Shown here one piece after another: positions 37,001 through 49,000 of a DNA stretch of 64,000 nt. Made by a program: the position numbers and the translations under genes. The first letter of the stretch is position 1, and every line of letters begins with the position of its first letter. The stretch comes from Helicoverpa zea. Its lineage: Eukaryota > Arthropoda > Insecta > Lepidoptera > Noctuidae. Under the pieces are notes generated by a model, which was not told the origin of the DNA, ran no database searches, and saw only the letters and a program-made list of their open reading frames with translations. The DNA lies in the NCBI RefSeq assembly GCF_022581195.2, contig NC_061467.1, positions 9,610,001-9,674,000 of the forward strand, read 5' to 3'.

Positions 37001-40000
37001 TCCTAATAATAATATTTCAATTGAATAAGAATTGTTATTTACTGTATTCACATTATATTTAAAACTGAGATTTTGATTAAAAAGTTATGCCAAGATGACG
37101 TCTTTAGTTAAGTACTTATTTGAATGGAGTATAGATGCGAATATGACCGCTGGTCTTGTATCTTTGAAAAAAAATAAAATAAAGATAGGAAATGGTGAAG
37201 GTTGGGCGTTTTGGGGCTGTCTTTTGTAAATTTTGATGTTCAAAAGTTTGAATAAAAGATTTTGATTTGGAAAAAAGGCAAGGCACAGCATTGACGTATC
37301 CAGTAAGTTAAATGATCTAAAATCGCTAGTTATCCGCAACATATCACAAGCGCAGTGAAACCAAAGCACAATACCACAATACCACGTTGGTTTTCAATGC
37401 GTAGTTCTGAAGATAAATTGGCTGTTAGCGTTTCATATTTATTTTTTTTAACTAGGCTTTGTTTGTGACTTTTGTAGGAAAGGAAGAAAACCACATTTTA
37501 TCTTGATATAATAAACAGAAAGAAGAATAAAAAGCTAGATTTCATTCATTTCCATACATTATTCGATTTTTCAGTCCCACTTCAGGCATCATCTTAATGG
37601 GAAGTACTCAAAGAAATATTGAACATTAAATACCACGCTCGCTCAAGGTGGATTGGCGATTTCAGGCGGTAAAGTCTAGGTTTCCTCAAAATTTATTCTT
37701 CACCTCTATTCAAAGTAAATGTTAAAATTAGCGTAGGTAACTAGCAATATATATTATTTGCTGCTATTGACATTAAACTTAACTAATCATAATGATGCCT
37801 TAAAACAAACATTGCCTAATCATGTAATTCAAACTACCTACTCTCTTAACAACACACACATACAAACCAATGGTCATACACTCGTACATAACTCAATAAT
37901 AATACCAGCTGTCTGGTCATAAACCTTAGAGTACAGTAAGCCATCTCCAAATCATCATTAGTGTGGCTTCTGATAGCATCATGTGTGCTAGTCACGAAAC
38001 TATTGATAGTAATAACTAGATATGTGATGTGCCTATGTTTCGTTGTATGGGAACATACCCTGTTTTTGGTATTTTTTAGGAAGTAGGATGGGTTTTCGCG
38101 GGAGAAACCCACGTCCCAGAAGGCCTTATCAGCCTTTTAATAGGTGTGCTTTATAAATGTTGCTAATATTAACAAAGTATTTTAAAACTTTATACTTAGG
38201 GGGAAAAATCCGTCTAGTCTTGTGTTTTAATTTAATCGGTACTTATCTTTCTTCTTTAAAATAATAGTGTTGAAATGTAGATATCTGTTCCATGGTTCCT
38301 CCGCGCCAGTCTTTAAAGATTTATATTTCTGAATTAATAAAATCCTATGTCCATTTCAATGTTATCAATTTCTCGGGGTAGATAGAGATAAGATAAAGAT
38401 ATCTATTAATAATAGAAAACTGTTTAAAACAAAAAATATCGAAGAATTAAATTCTTTTGTCTTCACACACAGAAATTATCGCACTTTTCATTTTTCAGTC
38501 CATCAAAATCAGAACACCTGGTGACACTAACCATCCTACGTATATTATAAATGTGAAAGTTTGTGAGAATGTATGGATGTATGTTTGTTATTCAATCACG
38601 CAAAAACGGCTGGACCGATTTGATTGAAATTTGATACGTAGATAGGTGATACCCTGGATTAACATATAGGCTACTTTTTATCAAAACACCACGCGGGCGA
38701 AGCCGCTGGCAGAAGCTAGTTAACAATAAAAGTCAGCAATCGTCCAAAACATTATTGGAATCGAACCTGCCATCATCTAAGTAATGAATACAGACCGATC
38801 GAAAATCTACTCACAACTACTCCTTCATTAAATCTCAACCTTATTTCTGAAGCAATTAAGTTGAAGTTCGCATGACCAAATGTTCAGAACAACTTTTCAT
38901 AGGTTTGCGTGAAGTACCATAATAAAGTTTATGGCTACTTAAAAATATACTTGACCTATTTATGATTGATCACAGTAATAAAGATGTTGTTATGCTGTGG
39001 GAAGTTTTATAATGATTTGCAAAAGTTCAAAAAATATCTTTGAGCGTTCCACATGTGATGGCAGAATAATTGACAGAGTCTGTTAACGTCAAAGTATATA
39101 TTTTTTAATTTCATATAGATTTATGAAAGTTGTTTCGAAACATCAAACTAGTTGCACGGTTCCAAAGAGTTGGTGTTATAGAGAAGAACTGGCAAGAAAG
39201 TCCATAGACACTCTTTCAAAGAAAAAAAAGAATACAATTATTTACAATCCAGTGCCTACCGGGGCTGCGGGATTGTTCGAAAGAGTTACCACGACCCAGG
39301 TACACAAAGGACACCAGAAGAAACATAGGTGGATTTATATCCTAAACTTTCTGACACTCTTACCCGCTACGGTCACAGAGAAAAAATAAAAATTATTCGA
39401 TATTAAATAAGTTCGGTAATAAAATTCCCGGTAAGAAAGAAGTTTTATTAAAATCTAAGACAGAAGTTATTTTTATACTGGCAAAAGTTTTTAATGTTTT
39501 TTTACCAATAGCTAAAGATATTTAGAATCCAGGCTAATAGTTAGGAGCAGAAGCCAATACTATTAAGTAATTTTGTACTAGAGCTAGAATATAGCGTAGA
39601 CTATAGAAATTAGCTTTAATAACAGAGGTTATAACTTAGTTAGCATGTGCTAGATATGGTCTATACTCTATAGTTTGTGGTAGTTTGTAATTACTGTAAC
39701 TAATCGCTTCTGTAACGCTATGCATAGGTATTAGACACGATATTGTAACTGCAATCCGGAGGCAGCCTATTTTAATATCACATTTTTAATGTTTATAGGT
39801 ATACAGATTAAATAAAACATAAAAACACTCATTTTCATATTAACATAGAAGCAAAGAACATACAAGTAGTAGGAGACCCATAAAATTAAAAAAATATATT
39901 GCCTTCCTTACCTATTTGTTTTTTTTTTTATCGAGATCTTCAATCGGTTTTAAACCGGCTAATTTATACTTAATTTTTGTAATGTGGGTATCTACTAGCA

Positions 40001-43000
40001 TTCATCTTCATGCTGATTTATGAGCCCAAACAAACTATCGGCCGACTAAAAGATTGTAGTGTGCAAGTACGCTAATTGTTCACCATGAATCGATTAAACC
40101 AATATGAATTGATCAAACAAATGCAAGGGGAATCGAGCTGACTCGATATGATCTCATTCGAATAATGGATGCCTCTCGATGCAATCGAATGATTGAATTG
40201 CAAATACGCGAGTACATCGATTAGGTTCAAGAGCTTTTTAATAAGTTTTGCAGAAGTAAGCCTTTGCTAAAAAGTTTTTAGAGACAAACTGTTTTTACGG
40301 GAATGGACTTTAAATAATAGTAGATTATTTTTAGTCAATGATCTTACCATAAAAAGGCGCGGGCCCACCGCGGTGCACGGAGAGGCTACGCACGTGTATT
40401 AAGCTTCGCTTTGTAAGAAAATGTATGTGGTTGTGTCCACTGCAACCCACGTCGTGGGTTATATTCGTGTACTTCAGTGGAAACGTAGACCTACGTTGTC
40501 AAACAAATGAATACACGCAGCTAAAATGCGCCGCGTGTCCGTGCACAGCGTGCACTGCGGTGGAGCCGCGCCTTTAGTTTATTACAACTATATTGTCCTA
40601 ACTATGTAACTCCATTATGCAGATTATTTTTGTGACCCTTTTTTTAGAATAGTTTTCATTTTGAATTTAGATAGATTCTGAATTGAAATTAAATTACATT
40701 GATGCTCAATTTAACCAAATTTAAAAATAGAGCTCATTTTTTGTGTCACAACTTTCTATTTTTAAAACACGCAAACTAAAAGATTTAAATAAGAATTGAA
40801 ACCGAATGAACAATAATTTAAATCTGTTAGTATTTATTCAAATTAAGACCAATTTAAATAAAACAAAATCAGTACAAAAAGTTGCAGCTTTATTTATTTT
40901 AATTCAATAAATATACGAGCTAGAAAATTAAGTCTGAATAATATATATTCGCAGAAAGAACAATTCTTTTATTTATAAAATAAAGAAAAACTTTATTCTA
41001 CGTATTGTTTTCTAGAGCAAGTTTTTCTAGAAAATTCATTCTGCATTTTATTCGATTCAAGCAATCAAATGCACTATCTATGCTCAAGCTAGGATGATGC
41101 AAACTATATTTTTGTATACCTAAAGTAAATCTATGTTTTATTCATCAGTAATTTTAATCAGTCTTCGTAAATCTGAATTTGTGTCCGACCTGATAAACAA
41201 TTGATAGGTAATTTATTGAAATTCACAACAATTCTACGTCCACAGCCTTGTTATTTAAGGAATAAATGCAAAGCACAACATTGAAACGTGACATTCCGTG
41301 GGCATAGTTTTCATTAATTCAACGCAAAATGCAATTAATCTTCAAATGACGATAGAGCGTGGTCAACATGCACTCTCTTGAATAGACCTTGACAGTTTCA
41401 GACCCATAAGACCAAAAAAAGAAAGCTAACAAAGAAAAGTTAAACCACTTTCAGACGACACAAACGTAAAGCGAGTCTAATAATGAGCCTAATCTATTCT
41501 TCTAAGTGGTCCCCCGTATATTTGGTGTACCGTCATATATCCACATTTGGGACCAAAAGGCCTACTGGTATGTACTAATGAAAGGAGATGGCCAAATTTT
41601 CATAGAAAAAAAACCCAGAATCGACAGCAATGAAATGGTTACCAATAGGTTCTTTATGATAGACCTTTGATGGTGCCAAAAAATCCAGACTGAAATCCAT
41701 GGGGTATAGGAGCTATTTCATATTATCGCAAAAATAGGTTATGTTGAATATATGTTGATTTTAAAGATTTATTAACATCAAGGGACATAAAAAAGCAAAG
41801 TAAACTAACATTATACAAGCCACTAGTAACAACCCCATAGTTTCAGAGTTGGCCTGGTGATTAAAAGGTCTTGTATTTAACCACTCCAGATACGATTAAG
41901 CACCGACCTTACCTACTTGGAGAGGTTTCGCAGTTACATGCAACCTTCACAACTGGCTATGAAATGTTTTTGGAGAAATTGTCTTTGAAAATCGCGCCAT
42001 GTGACATTGTCAAATATAACAAATGACTTAGCAATGTAAAACGGTCCAATCACGAGTCTGCATTCAACTTCTAACGAACATCAAACAGTAAAAGTAAACT
42101 TTTTTGTGAACTAAAATCTTGATCGAAAAAACGTTATAAAAAGAGAACCCCATGGTTTTTAGATGTTTTGAAATACTTTTTAAAATCCACAAATTATACT
42201 GAATCCAATCATACATATGAAGTTCCTGTCGACTCTGGGTTTTTTTTTGGCCATCTCCTTTGCTAGACCAACCCCTGTTGGGGACCAAAAAGAATGTGTC
42301 TAATTTTGGGACCATACATTTTTGTGGGTTCGGACGGCTATTTTGTCTACATAGAATACGAGTAGTCCACGAAAGTGGAGGTATTCAATACCTAATTATT
42401 ATCTAAAACAAAAACTATCCTTCAAATGTTACTGTCTCCAAATCATCAAATTACCTACTTACGAAAAGGAAACATTTGATTTTGATTGCTGTACCTACTC
42501 TTAATTTAGTACTGATGAATAATCATGTTGCTTGGTTCAAAGTTACATAAATATAAATATCAAAACATGTGTGTTTAAAAATACAATATGCAAAGTACAA
42601 CAAACACGAAATAATACAATTTAGGTGATAATTTAATTGCAAATTGGCCGTTCTTAAGCGCACCGCATTACCGGCAGGGCAGGTCCAAAGTCCATAGCCC
42701 AGCTTAGCGAACAACCAAAATGGCGGCTATTTCGAATGCATTTAGACAAACACACTGCAAACTAAACAGTCGCCCAACAGTTGACCCGATGTGGACCAAA
42801 AATTATTGTTACAGTAAATCTTAATCCAGTCACAATTTTCGGTCGATCTGATACTGGCTATTCTTGTCCATCTCCCGAGCCTTTTAAAAGCTATGTTGGG
42901 GTCGGCTTCCAGTCTAACCCGATTCAGCTGAGTACCAGTGCTTTACGAGAAGCAACTGCCTATCTGACCTCCTCAACCCAGTTACCCGGGCAACCCGATA

Positions 43001-46000
43001 CAACTTGATAAGACTGGTTATCACACTTACTGGCTTCTGATTACCCGTACCGACTGCCAAGGAATGACAGCCGGCTATTCATGTTCATACTGATTTATGA
43101 GCCCGGGTTGAGGGGGTCATAAAGGCAGCGCTTCTTGTAAAGCACTGGTACTCAGCTGAATCCGGTTACGGCCGGTTCACACATGTTTTACTATCGTTTC
43201 TATCGTTTTACTATTCCGTTTTATCGTGTACGTTTTTTTTTCGTCGATGGCGTATGTAGTTGTATGAGTGACTTCACACATGGCACAGTATTCTGTATAC
43301 AACTACATACGCCATCGACGAAAAAAAAACGTACACGATAAAACGGGACAGTAAAACGGAGACATGTGTGAACCGGCCGTTAGACTGAAAGCCGACCCCA
43401 ACATAGTTGGGAAAAGGCTCGGGAGATGATGACTGATTTATAAGCCCAACCAAACTATCGGCCGACTAAAAGTTTGCAGTGTGCTGAGCTCTTAATGCTC
43501 CATTTGTTCGTGAGCCTAATTGTAGTGCACGTGTGTGTTGCAACCAATTATCTGCTTTTAGAATACAAATTGTTGAAATTGGACAAGAGAGGCTTGGTAT
43601 TGGGTTTTGGCATAGAATCTTTTATGAAGTAACAATGTTGGGAGGTGGGTGAATCTTGTTTGTGTAATTGTGAAGCTGGTTAAGGCTGGTTTTGAGGTAA
43701 TCAGGCCGTTGTTTTGAGTTCTGAGGAAACTAACAATAAGAATATTCAGCCATAAGTGGGCTATCTTACACAGAAATATTTTTTCAATTCAGACTAGCAG
43801 ATCCACAGATTAGCGCGCTCAAGCAAAAGAAGAAACAAACACTTCAGCTTAACAATATTTACCATAGAATGATACTCACTTTTCTAATGAGCCATCCCTT
43901 ACACCAATTTCTAAAAGCTTTTATCTTGACAAAATCCAGGACTTAATGTATCAATAACAAATGAAGGCTTAATTATTAAGTGCTTCTTTGCTGCCCTAAT
44001 TTCGGACACGCACCGTATACGGACACAAAATTGTCCATTCAATGATGAAATTGGATTAATTGAATTGATTCACTGGAACCTTGAAACCCATTACATTGAT
44101 ACACAGTTATCGAAACAATGCAATGCATTAGTCTCTCACTATTATTGGTAGATCCGATAATATCCAAATGTCCACGGAGTAAGAAAGGAAAGTGGAGATA
44201 CCATAAGAAGGGTAGGTCAGGCAACTTCTTCTAGGTCAAATACATACAGTGTGCTTGAGCTAAATGATTATTTATGAGTAATATAACAATGCGTTCGGGT
44301 ACTTTGAGACATCTGTCAACGATTTATGGTATTATGGAAAATGGTCGCCCCAAAGAAGGCGTAAAAGGGCGAAAATTGTAACATTCCTTAGAAGATTTTG
44401 CGTTATGATATCTCCGCTAGTCAGTTTGTTCTCCATGCAAATATAGTTCCCGGCCAATATGCGATGATAAGCATTTAATTAGTACAAACTCCACTGCTTC
44501 TAATTCCATTATTGTATGATCAAGTATGCGCTAATTAGATGCCTGAACAAACTATGGGTTGATTAAATACCTAGCTTATGTATAAGCACATTCTCTCATA
44601 TGTGTAATGTTTGGTCTAAATTGTGACCGTTGTTTACTTTCTTTTTTCTGTGGTGTTCCTTTATGTTCCCTAATTAAGGTTTGAATTTTTTGTAGTTTTT
44701 TTCGGGTATTGAAAGTACTCTGAAACAAGCTTAGTAGTTACCCATTTTAGAAATCGAATATTGCTACATATTATATTAAGATACATATGCATAGTATGTA
44801 TTTCTATTATAACTGCCTCGTTGGTCTAGCTGTCGCAAGTGTGGCTGCTGAGCACGAGGTCTCGGGTTCGATTCCCGAGTCGGGCCGAAATCGCTTTGTG
44901 GGTTTTAGAAGACTTTCACAAAGCAGCCCGGAGCCTGGAAGCTGGTGATTGATACACCCGTGCATCGGAGAGCACGTAAATGTCGGTCCTGCGCCTGATC
45001 TCTCGGTCTTCGGTCGTGTCGGATTGCCGTCCCATCGGGCTATGAGAGTTAAGGAATAGTGAGTGCACCTGTGTCTGCGCAAATGCTCGTGCACTATAAT
45101 ATGTCCTGCGTAGTTGGCTAATCTCCTTACATGAGAACAGCCGCCGTAGCCGATAATCAGCTAGGAGGACATCATCATCATCATCATGTATTTATCCTCT
45201 AGTTAAACGTAGTAAATCCAGTGTTGTTCCAGAAAATTTGCGTCTTTTACACTTACGAGATTTTCTAAGGCGTCGTAATGTGCTTGTAGAAAAATAAAAG
45301 GGATTACGACTAGATTGATTTCTTCCTCCTTCAGTTTCGTTAAATCGTCGCAAATCCAGATAAATCGCAATGTTGGAATCGGACATTTTGAATGATTGCT
45401 CCCTAATCCAGTTTTAAGTAGATGCTGATGAGGTAATTTGAATTTATAATACTGAATATGTGCGAGCTTAGTTGCAGCTTTGCAGTTGCAGTTATTTGAT
45501 TGAATATTCAGTTATATATCAATAACTTAATTAGCTTCTGTATACGGTTTTACCCGCGTCTCGCGGGAACTACTTCACAGACCCGAATTAAGTAGCTTTT
45601 GTTGTAAAGTCTAGTCTAAAAATATACATCCAGTTTTTAGTGAAAGAGTAACAAGCATCCAAACATCACATATGGAGACTTTCTAATATAACACTTTTGC
45701 GTGATAACTGTGACAATCTTTTCGATACTTCAAACTAAACCGATGGTTGAAAGTAGTGGAAATCTAAATTAAAGTTTATTCAGACATCTAGACTGTGTAT
45801 AATTTAGTCCAATCCTCAGAGATTTTCCCTACGACCGAACAACACCCTTAGGGTGGGTTAGTGGAAAATTCTCGTCCTTACACTACGACGCAAAAGACTG
45901 GACCTACTGGATATTTTCTTGTTTACACATTACAGACCATAGCCGCAGCCGAGATTTCGCTCATACCTCTTGAGAACTACTCCGGACACCCATATAGATA

Positions 46001-49000
46001 ATATGAAGAATATTCGATAAATTAGCGTTTTTAACATTGAAATAATTATCCGAACCGGCCTTGTAGATTCTGAGATTCTTCCCGCACATGGATCAAAACT
46101 TGCCTATACATTATTCTAACATAAAAGCTAAAATAGCTGTTGCCCGCAGTTCCATCTGCGTCCCGAGGAACTCCATCCCACAATTACGCACTAACTACGT
46201 ACTACGCAATAAAAACAAAGCTTATAACACCAGCTACATATAAATACTTTGTAAACAAACCTCTCACAGCTATATCTATATAACTTTTGAGGCGAGATAC
46301 GAAATTTTCCGCCAACCCTTCACGGTTCGTCGCGTATCACGGCCCGTCCACAAACGTGTATAAAAAGCCTTAGGGATTAAACCACGAAGAACAAAATGAC
46401 TAGCGGAGTTGCCATGACGGAAAATTGCCTAAGAGGACAGGGGCCCGATTCTCCTAAGTTAATAATGTCAAAATCGAATAGAAATTGAATCGCAATTATG
46501 ATCGCAATAGCAATTTTAACCATATCGGGCATTCTGCTACTAATATAAGACCAATCGTATTCCAACAACATTCGATTGGTTTGCGATTGGTCTGCTATTT
46601 TGGTGATTTTGGTCTACACGGTAGTTTGCTCTACAATCATATTGCAATCGTAAATCAGTTGCAGACAAAATGATTCATTATTGAATGACAGAAAAAGATA
46701 GAAACGTTTATTTCAAAGAAAAAATAGCGGAATGCCACATACGCTTCAATCGTAATTGAGTCGAGGATTGGATCTCAGTCGAATGTGAATCGTATGTCGC
46801 TTAAGTAAAATTAAGAGAATCGGGCCCCAGCGCGCCAAAATGCGGGTGAGCGGGGGACGAGGAACGTTACTGCTTTCGCCCTTATTCTTTGGGCCCGCCC
46901 ATTTTTCATAATACCAAACATAGTTGAGAGATGTCTCAAAGAACACGAACGCCTCGTTATTTCACTCCCGATCGTTTTAGTCATGATCACCGTGTGAATT
47001 TGGCTTAGAAGAAGGCGCCTGAACTACATGCATTATGGCATATCCACTCATCTTTCCTTACTCCGTGCGAGTGGCTGTGAGCTCGAATTCCGTGTTAATC
47101 TCAATTAGAATTTAAAACGTATGTTTGATTTAAAAGGTCTTTGTTACATGTTACGTGATTTGTTATACACAAGTTGTTGATTTGCATTTGTGTCATAGTT
47201 CATGAGGAGGACATACAATACGTAAATAATCGATTGGAATTACAGTAGATGGGAAATAACTAATATGCACTGCTTTTTTTGTCATTGTAATGTCGATGTA
47301 TTTCCGAAGTAATCCAATTTTATGAATGAAATTTATGAGTGATCGTTGCGTATGCTTTGTGTTTGCGTTTGTGTGAGGGTGCAGCACGGTTTTAACGCCA
47401 GTAACATACGCCCCAAGTTTAAATAAGACTAGATGACATTTAAGGAATTCCAAAAAAAAATTAAAGAAAAAAAATTACGTACCAATTTTTTTATTGATTT
47501 GGGTCGAGAATCATTTGCATAATTACCTCCTTGAATATGGCACGGATGCAAATCAACAGCTTGTATATATATATATATATATATTATGCCTTTGAATAGT
47601 ACGGTTGACAATTCGTGTTCGTGTGTAAGGTAGAAAATACAAATTAATATTTATGAAAAGTTCGCTTAGATTACAAAGATTCAATCAGCCTATTTATTTG
47701 TATGTATTGAACGTCACTATAAACGCGATTGGCGTCACAGTGCTGTTGCCCTATTCTCTCAAAAGTTTGCATGGTATAGTTTTTGTTAAATTATTTTCCG
47801 CGTTGTTATAAAAGGATTTTTACAGTCGCACCGACCGTTGCTTTAATAAATTTGGACGTCACAAAAGTGGTGTTTTACCGCATCATGTCCTATTTTGGTG
47901 CATTGAAATTTTATCCTAAAATGGAGATTCTTTTCTATCAAATTCCTTGTTTGATTAAAAAAAACTGTCGGTATCAATATAACATTGTAACTTTTATTAA
48001 GCTACTAAGCTAAAATACTCAGCTTCTCTACAAACTCACAAGAATGGAGAAGAAGCTTTGAACATTCTTCCTTCAATGAATTCACATCACGTTTGCAAGT
48101 CCGCGAATCACACGTGACCCGGGCGTACTAGGAAATATCTACTACATATTCATCATCCTCCGAGCCTTTTCCCAAACTATGTTGGGGTCGGCTTCCAGTC
48201 TAACCGGATTCAGCTGAGTACCAGTGCTTTACAAGAAGCGACTGCCTATCTGACCTCCTCAACCCAGTTACCCGGGCAACCCGATACCCCTTGGTTAGAC
48301 TGGTGTCAGACTTACTGGCTTCTGACTACCCGTAACGACTGCCAAGGATGTTCAATGACAGCCGGGACCTACAGTTTAACGTGCCATCCGAAACACAGTC
48401 ATTGGTGTCTAAGATATACTTAGAAAGTACATACAAACTTAGAAAAGTTGCATTGGTACTTGCCTGACCTGGAATCGAACCCGCGCCCTCATACTCGAGA
48501 GGTTAGTTCTTTGCCCACTAGGCCACCACGACTTTTTTATCTACTACATATTGTTATAATGAAAAAATGTCGGAAGTCGGGCGTCAAACTTTATTGTGCT
48601 AAGTCAGGAGATTGTACTAAAAGGTAACGTAGATTAAATCATTAAGTAAAGATGACAGGAAACTCGCAGCTCAGCAACTGCTGCACGAGTCGATCGATCC
48701 AGTAAAAACACATAGGACATGATGAAAAGTGGGCGTTTTTGGGAACTGTCTTTTATAAACTTGACCTCAAAAAGTGTCTTTCTCAAAAAGCCTAGTTTGA
48801 AAATAGATTTCTAATTTTGATTATAAGGTAAAGCAATGCTTTCTGTGGATTGGTGAACTTTTTGACATGAGAAGATCTTCTATTTTTTTTGGAAGGCACG
48901 TCATTCTAGTCCTGGTCGTCTCTCTTTAGCAGTCGTAAGGACGCCAGAAGCTAGAAAATCTAACAACTAGTCTTACCAAAGCGTATCGGGTTGCTGGGGT

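Noticed and set aside
46377..46946. Several short ORFs
   Set aside because: They overlap the GGGGCCCGATTCTC MITE and have no splice borders.
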